A DNA stretch of 64,000 nt from assembly GCA_963931925.1 (NCBI GenBank), contig OZ007571.1, positions 17,114,033-17,178,032 of the forward strand. Reading direction: 5' to 3'. Below, in pieces: positions 27,534-40,434 of this stretch (positions within the stretch are counted from its first letter, which is position 1; each line of letters starts with the position of its first letter). The notes below the pieces were generated by a model. The model searched no databases, had not been told where the DNA came from, and saw nothing but the letters and a program-made list of their open reading frames with translations. This DNA is from Onchidella celtica. Its lineage: Eukaryota > Mollusca > Gastropoda > Systellommatophora > Onchidiidae. Made by a program: the position numbers and the translations under genes.

Positions 27534-28879
27534 AGAAGTGACACCTTTTTTACACCAATTTCTAGAAATCAGCACAAAATAACAGAGCAAAACAGTATTA
27601 TATATCATGATTGCCACAGACCACTCAGTGGCTGAGATCCAAAGTCTTTAAGCCATGACATCGTGCTAAGATGCGTTTTAAAAAAGGTTGCATTTGCGAG
27701 AGATCATTGCTGTTCACGACAAATCCCCTCATGCATTATTTTGTTCGCAATGAATCTTTCAAATTTAGGATAAGGGATATGTTGTGTTGGTAATTGAAAT
27801 TTCATTGAAAGTTGATGTTATTCTGACTTTTTTGGCAGAAAAGTTGCTGCATCAGATATGTTGTGTTTGTTTATCAAATTGTTATTAATACCGTTATTTA
27901 GAGTTTCAGGACTGTTATTTTATTTGCTAACTCTAGTAAAAATGGCCTGCTCTTTTTTCACTTTGAGATTTCGCGGCTTGCTGAGCGTGATCAAAGAGAT
28001 AAACCACGGGCTTAACTATAAACGATATGTGATCAAAGCACTATTTCTTTTTACGTTGGAGAGTCTGTATAATGCATCCTTCTCAAGTGAACATGACATA
28101 GAATATCACATCAGTCTGTGTGCACTATCTGTGAGGAGTAAACTTTGGCCAGGCTAACGTTTTCCATTACCTCACGTCAGTTTACAATCGGGATCGAAGG
28201 CAAGACATGTAAATAAGGCAGTCTAAGGGTAAGACAGGCTCTTTTTCCCTTGCACTTTCGTTTGAACACAGGTTGAACGGCTGCGCGATTTATAACCTTT
28301 CCACTAAATGTAAGAGTTTTATGCACTGGTTAAAAGCTTAATAAATATTATTTGTTACTATTGGAAGTAAGGAGAATGGGTTCAAGTTACGAAATAGACG
28401 CTCTTTCTCCTACCAGACAGCATGCAATGGTTCTTTTATGACTCGATGGGCCTTTGAGGAAAATTGAAGTAATATCAGAGAGAATTTGGCTGTGCGTTGT
28501 ACGATATTTCTATATTTCCCGTGTATTGAAATAACAAAAGATTTATGCAGTCATTTCAGCAATTTGTTGTTGGTCACCGTGATTTTAATAGTGTTTCAGA
28601 TGGGAAGGACGGCGGGGGGGGGGGGGGGAGAAGGATTAATCATGATGCTGATATTTTGGTAAAGATGTTTGTTTCCCGGGGGCCTCAGTGTGTTGATACC
28701 ACTGGCCCTCTAATCTTCATTTCGCTGTTTCTGGTTCGTTGACTCGTAGCGTACTGTCTTCTGTAACCTCCGTCTGTCGGGTCCCCAGTGGTCCTCGGCG
28801 TCAGAGATATTGTAAGACGACGGGATATTTTCGTTTTTTTGTTGTTGTTGTTGTTTTTAGGGGGGGGGGGGGGACTCAC
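27534..28879. other. Unrecognised sequence with two poly-G tracts
   Basis: No gene was recognised. G-tracts lie at about 28612-28628 and 28860-28873; the second follows GTT triplets (28839-28853) and a short T-run. Confidence 0.45.
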
Positions 28880-29595
28880 GATGGTCATGACAAAGTTGTA
28901 CTTATTGCTAAAAATTTTATATCATCTTGTTCCATAATTTTATCATGTAGGTGGTTTCTATAGCAAAAGTTATCCTACAGTAGGATAAAGCTTCAAAAAA
29001 TCCAGAAAAATAACGCAAGCACCAGTTTTCTGGGTGGGACGTTTTGAGTGATGACCGTCGTGACAAAGCTGTGCTTGTTTCTACTAAATTTATCTCGTGT
29101 TGTTCCGCAGTTTTATCACGCAAGTCATTTCTAGGTCAAGACCTATCCTATTGTAGAATAACCCTTCTGAAAATTCAGAAAACTAATGTAGAGGTTCATT
29201 GTGACAAAATTATTATTTATCTGTGTGGAACATTTTTTCTGATGATCGTCATGGCAAAGTGTTTGTGTTTGTTTCTACGATATTTTTGTCATGTCATTCC
29301 AGGATTTTGTCACGCAAAGAGTTTCTTCTGCACAAGTTATCGTGCTGTAGAGAAGCCCTTCTAAAAATAGTTGTGACAAAACTATTTATTTTTCTGAGTG
29401 GACCGTGTGGCTGGCAATCAACATGATAAATTGTACGTGTTTCGACTATGTTTTTATCATGTTATTCTATGATTTTGCCATGTAAGTGGTTTCTACTGCA
29501 CAAGTTATCCTGCTGTAGGATAACCACTTCTAAGATTCTGGAAAAACCAATATAGGGCCCCAGTGTGACAAGCCTATTTATTTTTCAGAGTGGAC
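28880..29595 (+). repeat. Four-copy tandem array of about 170-190-bp units
   Basis: Units begin at about 28880, 29050, 29241 and 29414 with a GATG(A/G)TC(G/A)TCATG-like start. They share CATGACAAAG-like, TTTTATCATG-like and GAGTGGAC-like blocks at matching positions. Units 1 and 4 contain a near-palindrome around TTATCCTACAGTAGGATAA; units 2 and 3 carry decayed versions. The units are well diverged from each other, suggesting an old array. Confidence 0.75.
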
Positions 29596-30212
29596 TGAGA
29601 TTTGCAAATCTATCATTATGGATCTAGACCATAGATCCGAGAGCTGAGAGTCTAGACCTGAAAGAATAAATAGAAATACGAAAAAATGGGTGCTGGCTTT
29701 TATCGGATGCAGGGAGGTTGACAGGCTGACTGATAGACCGTCTACGGCTTGGCAACACCTCGGGGTTCAGACAACTTGAAGTTAATGCAGGATCAATTAC
29801 ATCATGCTGGGACGGATGCATTGCCATGGTCTTTCCTTACTAATGGCTACTTAGTGTTGCAAATGCATTAATGTTAGTGGTGGAACATACAGGAGAGTGT
29901 TCTTGGTTCAGAATGATGAAACTGCCGCCTGTTGCCTTTTATCCCACAGTTTTTTTTTGTTGTTGGTGCTGGTTTTGTCCCATAGTTTCTGTTTATTTTA
30001 CATTCAGATCCTGTCTTCTACTTCTTCTTCTTCATTTCTCGCACGTGTGGATTGGTTTCTTATTTTGTTTTCTTGTGGTACTTTCATTTTCATATTAATC
30101 TTTTCCATTCCAGCTTTTGCTTTTCTTACTTTACATCTCCCTCCCCCCTTGCCTTTCTATGTTTAAATTTATATATACATAAATATAGTTTCAACTGTTC
30201 TCATGTTTTTAT
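29596..30212. other. Unrecognised sequence, pyrimidine-rich to the right
   Basis: No gene was recognised. A T/C-rich stretch lies at about 29940-30150. Confidence 0.4.
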
Positions 30213-30242
30213 CCCCCCCCCCCCCAACCCCCCCCCCCCCCC
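30213..30242. repeat. Interrupted poly-C tract
   Basis: Two C-runs of about 11 or more bases are separated by AA. It is a quadruplex candidate on the minus strand. Confidence 0.9.
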
Positions 30243-32513
30243 ATCAGGAACAGACTTTGAAGTTGTGATTGAGTGTTCGAAGAGACAAAATAAGAGAACA
30301 AATTTAGTCATTTTATTCCTTTCTTCTTCTCAGTAACCTGCGGCCCACCCCCACCTTCCCCATCTCCCTGGACCGTTGACCGTTATTTACATGCCAATGA
30401 AATGCGCTTTTTTTTTTTTAACACTTTTCCTTGTCCAGCTTTTCAATAATGAGGTGTTTTTTTTTTTTTAAAGGTAAACTAAATAGAAATTCACTTTTGA
30501 GGACATGATTTAGGTGGAACAGTCCATTGAGTGCTTAGTCATTTGTTTGGGTTAATTTGCAATTCCACTCTGCCCAACCAAGAGCGCCACGTCGTGGGTA
30601 TGCAAATGTTTGAATTCGTCAAGCGCAACTCGTACTAGTCTGCCCTCATTATGCTGGCATCATCTGAACATTTCTCGTTATAGCCGTTAAAGACATTAAT
30701 TCTCACTCTCACACAAACGCAAGGCCTCTAACTTTTAACAAACCAGCGAATATACAAATGCTCTTTTTTTTTCCAGACATTTTTGTAACGAATTTAGCGT
30801 GACTGCCTTTAGCATTACAAAATTATTTTGATAGTGATCTAAAACTATCTGTGTGTCATTTACAAGAATGTTGCTTCTGAGAGGGTTTCATTTGGGCATA
30901 ATTATTATGAATTCTTGGTTTATGTTGATACCGAATACAATGCTCATCATATCGTGCCGAGAACAGAAAATTGGAAATTTTGCGATTTGTAGAATGATTA
31001 CCAAATGTGATGTACTTTCAGATCCAAGTTCATAAATAACTGCCGTGTTATATTATAGTTTAAGGTATCATTGTGACAACGCACGCCATAAGCCAATTCA
31101 ACTTGGCACTTCATATGAGTACAGATAAACATATTTAAATAAATTCGCAAATGGAGAAATTAATTAAGAGATTGTAACACGCCTGTGGCGAAATGGCCAT
31201 ACTTGCAAATTATTGGGTTGTTGTTGTTTTTTTTTAATAGTCGTATGAAAACGAGATTTCGTGTGCTTTTCTACATTCATTTATCTTTTATATTTTCGAA
31301 CATCTAAACAAAAGGCCAGTCCAAGAGCTATTAGTAACCTGTGACCGTATTGGATGAAACCTCTGAAAAATAAATGATAACGTGCTCTCTTGAGGTAATT
31401 TGATGAAAAATCAATGTAAATTTGAGCGCTATGCGTGTGGTCTTCAATGGGCTGAAATACGATAAGAAAACTTCAAACAGTTTATAATAATCACTCGTGC
31501 GCCGAATCAATAACATAAAATGTGCAGGGAAATTGCAGCATTAAACACCGTGGTTTTGTATTAAACTAAACCCCGCGTTTTGGGTTGAAAATGTTGTATA
31601 CCAACCGTCATCTGCTCAAGTCCTCAGTGGGAGATAGATCGCACGTAGATCACTGGTTTTGCCGTAAACGATTGACATGCACGAACATTTTTTGTGTAAT
31701 CGAGCAAGCTATCTTCCAAGTGATCTGGGGTTTATTTACGTAAGCAGGAGACGGATTGTAACGTAGTCTCCTGAACTGTTTACAGTAAAAAAGAGAAAGT
31801 TTTCCCTGTGGCAGGTTCGAACTTACGACAGGTTTACCCTGTTACTACTTTACAGAGATGAAACAGACCTCGTGAATTTCCAGATAACGAGGAAATATTC
31901 TGTTAGTGAGCACTGCCTGTAAAAATTCATCGCAAGAGTTCAAATAAATAATGTCTTAAACGATCGCGAATTGCTGTGAGTTGAATGGTGAAATTTTTTA
32001 GGACTGACAAATTATGTCGCTGTTTTTCTCGCATGACGATGTTTATCCGAACGGTATTTCTGGAATGATGAGCAACAAAACAAAAGAGACCTCGTCGGTG
32101 CAAATACCAGGCGCAGAATTACCAAGTTCTCTCCATAGATAAACTGTTACTCACGTTTTTTAGGCCTTTAAAGCGGGGTTTATTCAAACAAATGTTTTGC
32201 TTAGATTACTTGTGAGCCAGGAGGGATTAAATTGTGTGTGAAACGGTGAGAAGGGAGGAAAAGTGCTGAAAGTGTCGTATAAGATTAAATAAGCTGAGAA
32301 TGGATAGTGAATACTGCCCGGAGATTCACTGCAGCTGGCCAGGATGTCAGGTCCCTCCTGGTAGATCTGACCAGGTGTTCGGGAGCCTGTTTGGCTATGT
32401 CGTGGTTGAGAGCCGTTGGCCGCCATCGGTGGTGATACTCTGGACAAGAGGAGGGGGCGAGCCCTGTGTCAAGGACGAGCCCTTTACCAATTGCGACGAG
32501 TCTGTGCTGTTAC
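30243..32513. other. Unrecognised AT-rich sequence
   Basis: No coding domain or repeat was recognised. A GGTTCGAAC string at 31815-31823 resembles a B box but has no matching A box or tRNA fold nearby. Confidence 0.45.
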
Positions 32514-32520
32514 CAGACCT

Positions 32521-32659
32521 GTGGCCGTATGCATAATCAATGCGTAAACTAAAGTAAATACGTTAACTGGTGTTAACGCAAGAAATGAATACAATTTCTC
32601 GTGTTAACACCAGTTAACGTATTTACTTTAGTTTACGCATTGATTATGCATACGGCCAC
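32521..32659. repeat. Near-perfect palindrome (57-bp identical arms)
   Basis: The arms 32521-32577 and 32603-32659 are exact reverse complements, with a 25-bp centre that itself pairs in part (AGAAAT against ATTTCT). With two mismatches the arms can be extended outward to about 32514 and 32666 (CAG.CC. against its complement). TTA lies just outside on both sides, which would fit a PIF/Harbinger-type 3-bp duplication if one base offset is allowed. It is either a very young hairpin MITE or a template-switch palindrome. Confidence 0.9.
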
Positions 32660-32666
32660 TGGACTG

Positions 32667-35600
32667 TTATAACCAATTTTTTAAAAATTCAAATAAGTAC
32701 AAAGGCCTATGGCTATGATGGTCTATAAATAAGGATCTTCAATACATAGGTAGTGATGATAAAGTGGGGCGGGGAGATTGGGAGGCATGCAGTGAGGATC
32801 TACGGAGAAGCTAAAGAAGGAAGTCGGAATATTGAAACGGTTGAATATAAGAACGAGTTTGAGAGGAGATTAAGTAGAAGATAGTGAGGGGTCGAGAAGA
32901 CGAATTAGAGGAAAAATATGTGTAGGCGGAAATGATGGCCAGATGATGACAAAGGAAATAAGAGAAATTAAGCTTAAAGAGAGGATAACTGACGGAGACA
33001 GAAAGATGAACCAGCACAAATTAATAGGAAGTTTAACAGACGAGTTATTAGCCCTACTATGGTTTGTTTTACCATTGGGAGTTTGCGAGGCGCCTACAGA
33101 GCCTGAATGTTGTACAACTGAACTCAAGGGAACTGTTTTCAATTTGGATATATGTCACCGCTGCTTGAGCTTGCTGATTCCTCGTAACTAGTGAATGTCA
33201 GACTGATCTCTTAATTATTTTTTTTATTGCATCAGCAAACTGGCTAATGTACAGAAGTTTGAGATTGGATTTTACGGCGCGTCGGCGCGGTAAAGGCCAC
33301 TTTGCGCCTTTCGCGGTCAATTTGGGTATTTTATTTATGTTCCGTATTCAAAGCTTCATCAGTCTAAATTTCACAAGTGGAATTAAATAGTTCTGTATAA
33401 ATGTTATCATATTGGTGAAGTTCTCAAACGTTGTTTTGTAAATGAGTATAAACGTTTTTAAATCAAGTTGCAGATCTTAGCCTCTTTCAGAAATGACCGG
33501 ACGCACTATGGATCCACGTCAGAAAATAATTCTTTCATGGATCCGCAGGCATAGTGCCTTCTTCGGATAGATGATAGATATTTTATGTACAGAGAGAACA
33601 AAAGTCTAATGTTTGCAAGCCGACCTGTGTGGACATTATCCGCTTGCGCAATTTGGGTTTAAGTAAGATGAGCTCATAAATACCGAAGCAGACACGGTGG
33701 GGGCATAGGCTAGTGAACACCTGATCTATTGCTTTCCGACGTTCCAACGCCAAGCTCTGACACGAAACTGAACGTACGGTGCATAAAATTATGATGGGTT
33801 TTAAGTTGTATTTACTACTCCACATTCCAGTTGTGGAATGGAGAGAATTGAGAAGAACAAGATTTCGAGGTTTCTGTAGGTGGGGGTGAACAAATTCATA
33901 AAGGATTCCATTATATCCAATTAATCAAGGGTGGATTATCTAACGGAATAATCCACCTTGTCAATCAATCAGGATGTAAGGCTGTGTGTGTCTCTGAGAA
34001 CTTGCCTTGACCCCGTCCCTGACCACCGTCTGCCTGTCACCCATGTCCTGATTACAATGAAAAAAAACAAGGTGTGTAGGAACAGGAACACCGTGCTTGC
34101 GAAGACAGTTCCAGAATTGAGAATTTGGCATAGTTTTCTCTGTGCTGTACATTTCTGTAGCACAGTTATTCAGCTTAACATCTTGCTTTATCCAGTCTGT
34201 CCAGAACAAGCCGTAACGAATTTGTGTGTGCAGGTATTTAGGCATAACGATCGGAGCTATCGAATTCTCCCGTGGAAAACAAACCTCTGCAGCAGCATGT
34301 CAGCAACGACAGCTTTTGCCACTTTTCTCATACTTAATAATACTTTGTGTGGCGTGAAATGCCTTTTAGAACAGCGGAAATCCAGTTGTAGCTATTTCCC
34401 GGCACTTGCCGCGATCTTAATATTTCTATCGATCTGCTAAAAGTGATTCCAGCTTTCATCTATGTGGTAGTCTTTGTTTAGTATTGAAGAACCGGGGCTG
34501 GGGAGGTTAGACTGACATACAAAGGAACTTGTACGAATTTAACCCATCAGTGATCCTAGAAAGCTAGGATTCTATCTGTTGCGGATAAGACATCAAGACA
34601 CCGCCATAATGATGAGAAGGGTCGCAGCAAGGCTTGAAGCAAAGTGAAAATGTGGCAAAAAGAAAATGTTGCATGAAAGGCCACAAATGTATTCGCACAC
34701 TGGAGATGAGGACATTTTTTTTTTTTACAAATATTCTGCGAACTCCTGGAATGAATCCTGTTTTTTTTCTAGTGATTAAGTACATACAATGCATATATGG
34801 CAAACATTTATAATTAAACATGACTGTTGTATTTAAGATATTTCATGTAAAACATTTTTCTCCAGCTGCAAAATTAAGCCCTTCTCACTGGTGAGGTCCC
34901 ATGGTAGGGCCATGTTAATGCATTGTCGAAGCGAAGTAGGTTTGAAACTACAGGCTACCGATGTAACGCATTCGCGAAAAGTCAGACCCGTATTTAGACT
35001 GTCAGTGATCGTTTGGTATTTCCGTTGCCCTTTTTTGTTTTTGACCTTGCAAAAGAAGAACAGATATCAAAATGAGACAGAAGCAAATTTTCAGGAGAAA
35101 AAAAATGTAATTTAACAATCAGCTCAGTCCTGTCTACTTTCCTCAACTCTTCAAAAACCTTGTTTCGCTTATTTTCTTCTAGTCTCCTATGATTTTTGTC
35201 TGGGAGTGACAGAAGAGGGCTGAAGTTTGGGGATAAAAAAAAAAACAGCAAAAGAGGAAATAATGTCTTCGGGAAGGGAGGGAAATATTTATTCCGATTT
35301 TTACGCATAACTTCTTAAGTTTCATTTCGGATCGCATCGTTACCCATAATCCATCACAGCTGACAGTTTCCGGAACATGTTAATAAAAGGCCGCCACGGG
35401 TTAACCATGATTTATTTCAATATTAAATTTAGCCTCAGACAGGGCCCAATACGTGGCTGGAGCACTCTACAGCAAGAAACAATTTTGAAACTCTTTCTTT
35501 AGAGACAACGTTATACTCGCGTGGACCATGGTCGTTTGGTTATTTGTTTGACCCTATGTTAGTTCTTATTCTTCTTTCCTTTTTTCTTTCGATGTTATTA

Positions 35601-36318
35601 AGTTGAAGACTTGTATTTCCTCATCTCTCATCAGTGGCAGTTCTACATTCACTGTGGATCGTGGTTATTTTGCTGTTGTTATTGTTGTTTTTATTGGACG
35701 TACATTGTCCCAGACTGGTATTTCTTTGTGTTGTATAATGTCTTCCAGGGAAGGAAAATTTTTTTTGCGAAGTCTTCATAAATATTATGTAGGTTTAACA
35801 AACACGTTTCATAGTAGATTTTATCTTTTTTTCATTTCGTCTCGTCATCTGGAATTCATCATCTTTCCCTGGTCTTTTCTTTTCTCCTTGTTTTGTTTTG
35901 TTTTTTTAATTATTATTAAAACTATCCCAAAAACTTTGTTGGTGACCCCTCTTCCTTCCCCCTATATTGTGAATAAATGTTCGAAGTGGGCTTGCTTTTT
36001 CCTCTCATCTTCTCTCCTGTCCATCCATACTAATCCGGTTTGTCTGGGGCTGTTCTGATCCGCTTTGCGAACCGTCTCTATCACTGGCATCGCTCTTTGT
36101 TCTGCCTGGTCCCATCTTCTTCCTTCACACTTTTCTCATTCCCTCACCCTCCCTTTGCCCCTCCAGCCTTTTTCCGTCTTTTTTTTTATTTCTCCATTCC
36201 TCTCTCCTTTAGAAAGGATTTATATCAATCTTTCACCGCTGTCTGGTCACATTTCTTCCTGCCCTTATCCTACCCGCCACTATTTTTTACTAGTACCAGT
36301 TAACATTTTGGCCTAAAC
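32667..36318. other. Unrecognised sequence with strand-asymmetric stretches
   Basis: No gene was recognised. About 32750-33010 is purine-rich on the + strand, and about 35820-36300 is pyrimidine-rich. A small hairpin lies at 33927-33962 (GGTGGATTAT against ATAATCCACC). Confidence 0.45.
34619..34680 (+). mobile_element. Fragment of short element family X
   Basis: About 62 bp from GGGTCGCAGCAAGG through GGCAAAAAGAAAATGTTGC match the left part of the element at 19617-19925, at roughly 70-75% by eye. The rest of the element is not recognisable here. Confidence 0.5.
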
Positions 36319-36341
36319 AGAGAGAGAGAGAGAGAGAGAGG
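36319..36341. repeat. (AG)n microsatellite
   Basis: A short pure AG run of about 11 units. Confidence 0.95.
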
Positions 36342-36420
36342 GCAAAAATGCAACCCAGCTTTTAAGGGCATAGCTGCGGTTTTGTCCTCCTAAGAGACAA
36401 TTTAGAAAATTCTGGGTGAT

Positions 36421-36665
36421 ATTTTAGCACAGCTGAGACTTTCGGAAACACCACTTCAATTTTCGATGAAATTTTAGCACAGCTGAGACTTTCGGAAACA
36501 CCACTTCAATTTTCGGTGACATTTTAGCACAGCTGAGACTTTCGGAAAAACCACTTAAATTTTCGGTGACATTTTAGCACAGCTGAGACTTTTGGAAAAA
36601 CCACTTAAATTTTCGGTGACATTTTAGCACAGCTGAGACTTTTGGAAAACCACTGTTTAAATTTT
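36421..36665 (+). repeat. 50-bp tandem array, about 5 units
   Basis: Units begin at 36421, 36471, 36521, 36571 and 36621 with ATTTTAGCACAGCTGAGACT. The first four units are exactly 50 bp, and substitutions accumulate from left to right (CGG to TGG, CAC to AAC). The last unit degrades at its end. There are no unique spacers, so this is not a CRISPR array. Confidence 0.97.
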
Positions 36666-38750
36666 TGGATGAAATTATCCCCTGAAAAAAAAATTTCAGT
36701 ACGTATTGAAATACAAAAACACTGAAAATGAGTTACAATGACAGAGACGAAACTCAACAGCACGCTTGAAATTCATCACCACTGTTATAAAATTAGTCCA
36801 TTTTACAAGTCACAATGGCCATTAGGGCTTCTGAAATACACTGGCCATATTTTAACTTTGTGCCAAGCCATGCTGGGATCCCACAGGTTTTTTGTTTTTG
36901 TTCCAATACCGAAATAAACAGCAGAAACAGGCTTTTCATAAATTATGTTAACATATTCTGTGTGTGTGTATGTCCATTCGTAGTGCTAGTCATCTTCTGT
37001 AATCACTTCCATGGCGCCCCTTTCACATTACCACATAAATATATGTATGTGTGGTGAGTTGGGGGAGGGGACGGGAGGTATGGTGACCGATAGAATCAAC
37101 AGTTGCCAAAAGCCTGGGTGATCAGAGCTGAGCAAGGACATGGCCAGGTCTCACCGCCATTACAACGGCATTAATCGTACATTACCATGATAGAGTGGAT
37201 TTTGAGTACCCGTTCCATTAATCGTCTCTCGACATGGATGGAACAGCGTCAGGAGTGCTAGCAGAATACTATGGACGTTGGATAAAGAGCTTAACCGCTG
37301 GCTAATAGAGAACAGTGCATGTCTCCCACAAATGCTAAAATGTACATAGTTTGCATGGCAAACTGCCGTTTCTATTATTTGATGTGTTTCGGAAAGGCAT
37401 AATCAGCTTGCTGAATGGTTACACATTCCCCCATCCTCTCCAAGCAAATATACACTTTATTACTGGGAAGAAGCCCATTTTTCTACAACTTAGCTTGTAT
37501 GGATGATCAGAAAGTTTTATGAACGTATTTCTATATGTGTTTTTCCTCAAGTCATTCTGTTATGATTGATCCCTTTGATATTCACAAAAAACACAAAATA
37601 CGAAATCCGTGAGAAAATGTTGACAGCTTTATAGACTCTTGTAACATCGTCACATGGCCAGAATTCCAAAGCAATTTTCCAAGATTGCATTTAACCCCCC
37701 CCCCCCACCCCCACCCCAAAAAGTTATTCCTGCTACAGTTTTATATACAAGTATTCTCCCTGATAACTATGAGCTGCCTATATCAAGTTGTCTAACTTTA
37801 CACTCATTGATAATTGAGGTAAACCCCTCAGTTAGAAAATTAGAATTCGAAACGATCTAAGTGCTATTGGTACTTACACACCTACTAATTCTAACCTCTT
37901 CAATTGTATTTTAACAAATGATGCAATTTTTAGCATATCTAAACGATAGTTTCAGACCAACGCAACAAAATCAAAGTGGTGTTCCAAACTGCTGTCATTT
38001 TATTGAAATACATCTCTGACTGTCTCAGATATAGCACTTAGACAACCAGATTTTCTTTCCAGTGGCATAAAATCAAACTGGGTTAGCACTGGGTGATTTT
38101 CATTATAATGATCACTAAATCTGTCTCTTTTACTGCCGCATCTCCCTTGTCTCCCGGGAATCTAATTTAAAAAGTCAGCTTTCACATTTGGACGAAAGTG
38201 AAAAGCTAAAATTATTGCAAAAGCAGTGTTCGGTCTAGACACCAATTCAAACGTTTCTCAGTTGCTGTATTTTTTAGTTTATTTTTATTATCATCCTTTT
38301 GGTCTTGCTCTGCTTTTCAGGAGAGAGTTATAAATAAGTGTTTGTTACATATTTATCATTATCTCAAAGAACTGATACCCCGCCCTTGCAGATTCACCCC
38401 GTCTTCATCTATTTGTCACTGGGGATGAGCTAAACCTCTACCCTTCTCCCATCAGACTCGTTGTCCATTGTAATGAGATCTCTGGTTTTGGTTGTGCCTT
38501 ACAAATCACAGCCACGCGGAAAAAGAAACCCATAGCTTGGGGGAAAAAAACATTTTCTCATTGGCGCTATAGTGTCGTGTCTATTCTTTCCTATGCCAGC
38601 CAATGAGCGCAAAGCCAATCAAAAAGCCATAACAGAAAATAGGAAGACAAGAAAACACAATGAAAAATGTGTGAGTTCTGAATATTGAGTAGTCCTGATC
38701 AATAAGGGGAGATGGAAGATTTGTTATCTCCAAGTGAAAGAATGAGATGT
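36666..38750. other. Unrecognised sequence with a poly-C tract
   Basis: No gene was recognised. A C-rich tract lies at about 37677-37698. Confidence 0.45.
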
Positions 38751-38754
38751 TTGG

Positions 38755-38996
38755 TCATCAAAGAAAAAGATCTCTTCTGGAATGCGAATGTAAGCGAACG
38801 CCGAAAAGAAGCGAGGGAGATAATACAAGAAGAAAGAAAGGACCGAAATGGACAAAAAGAAAAGTGAAACGAATGAGATAGATTAAGAGAGGTGCAGTAA
38901 TATTATAGATCAGAAGAAAAAGATGAATATTATGGAGATGCGACAAAAGATGAAAAGACCATGAAGAGCAAAGAGAAGAAAGGGTAAAAACAGAGA

Positions 38997-39050
<54 letters not shown>
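38755..39050. repeat. Purine-rich stretch ending in (GA)n
   Basis: The + strand is strongly A/G-rich over about 300 bp and ends in a nearly pure GA run at 38992-39050. It could adopt triplex-type structure. It has no coding potential on either strand. Confidence 0.8.
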
Positions 39051-39053
<3 letters not shown>

Positions 39054-40037
39054 TATTGACAGGACAAAATGTTGAAGCGGAATGCAAGAACTGGAGTCCG
39101 CATGCAGCAAATGCCACACCGAATAGTCTTAAAAAAGATTATCAAAAGTTGTTCATGCATGAGGGTCAGATCAGGATGTTTCAGCATGTCATGCTGGGTC
39201 ATGGAAAATAATCTTCCACTCTGCAGGTTCTGCCTTCATGAGTGTGGAGTTAGTGGTGGCTTCATAGTGAATTACAGCTCTGTGATAATGCTAGAATCCC
39301 TATGGTAATTGCCAATGTATGCATTTGTATCCTTTCCATGATCCACCCTAACAGTGAAGTGTTAAGAAACGATTGATATGTTTAAATTTTCGATTGATTT
39401 TCACCATTAGTCTTATCACCGATTTAAAAAAAATAAAAAAAACATGTGCACCCCAAGAGAAATCCTGGACCTAACGGTCATCCGGAACGAAAGTCTGTTG
39501 TCTTGAAAAAATAGTCACCAGAAAAAGTAAATCAAGTGCATCTTAGTCTTACAATCCGCAATGCCTCCACGGTAACTGTTGTTTTATTTATTTATTTATT
39601 TGAATATTGTTTTAAACCATAATTCTTACTTGAATAAGTAATCTTTTAACTGTTATTTATCATTTATTCATAAAGATAACCAGAGGGATAAATTTTACCA
39701 TCGTTTACGTCCTGTTATCACTATCTTACAGTGCACTGTGTAGAACTGGTATATTTATTTTAAAAGAATGCATTACGGGAGCATAATGTATGCACTAATT
39801 TGGTAACAAAGGCGAAAGACATTGGACCAGGCAGTCACTATGACTTCCATTCAAGCAAACATTGGCTTTAGGTGGTCAATACACTTCCAAGAAAAACGCA
39901 GTGTATATTCTTGTCAGAATTGTCGGCGTGGACCTTGTAATCGAGAGGCATCAGATGGCCGAGTTCTTCCGAGGAAACGGTTGTCATATCCGGCTTACTC
40001 GAATTTCTCTGATTGTTTACTTATAATTATGTGCCGC
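39051..40037. other. Unrecognised sequence
   Basis: Nothing was recognised apart from ATTT repeats at about 39583-39600. Confidence 0.4.
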
Positions 40038-40044
40038 GGGGGGG

Positions 40045-40434
40045 GGGGGGGCATCCATAAAGCACTTATGCTTGTAATGGAGGGGACGGTTCAAAGTAAC
40101 GTACGTACGCTTTCCTATTAGGGTAATGAATTAAAAAGTTTGGTTTTAATTACTTTTTCTTTAAAGTAGAAGTGTAGGATTATAATCATAAAAACCGAAT
40201 ATAAGCTATGTATATAATGGAACAGGCAAATGGTCCACGTAAAACGTGATTTAAAACCTATAAAACATTCAAGCCTTTGCATGGACATTCACCATTCTGA
40301 GAGGGGTCGTACGGTCCTGCAAGGGAGTGGGGAAGTGAAGCCAAGCGTATGAAAAAAGTACATGGGAGGGGGGGAGGGGAGGGGGGGGGGTAAAAAAATC
40401 GAAAATCGAGCGCACGTACTTTATGGATGGTCCC
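40045..40434. mobile_element. MITE-like family Y, copy 1 (about 390 bp)
   Basis: The ends carry inverted CATCCATAAAG boxes: + strand at 40052-40062, and as its reverse complement inside GTACTTTATGGATGGTCCC at 40416-40434. The right part has AAGCGTATGAA, a long G-tract and TAAAAAAATCG in the same order and spacing as the second copy at 55965-56407. An AGGGTAATGAAT block lies in the left half of both. There is no coding potential. The left boundary is blurred by a G-run starting at 40038. Confidence 0.65.

Noticed and set aside
28739-29426. Repeated peptide in the frames across the four-unit array
   Set aside because: The peptide similarity follows from the DNA tandem repeat, and stops interrupt it in every unit.
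31800-31850. B-box-like GGTTCGAAC as part of a tRNA
   Set aside because: No A box at suitable distance and no acceptor-stem pairing were found.
33958-34440. 160-codon plus-strand frame as a gene
   Set aside because: The composition looks random, overlapping minus-strand frames are equally open, and no domain was recognised.
36421-36665. Possible CRISPR array
   Set aside because: The 50-bp units are directly adjacent with no unique spacers, and the context is an animal genome.
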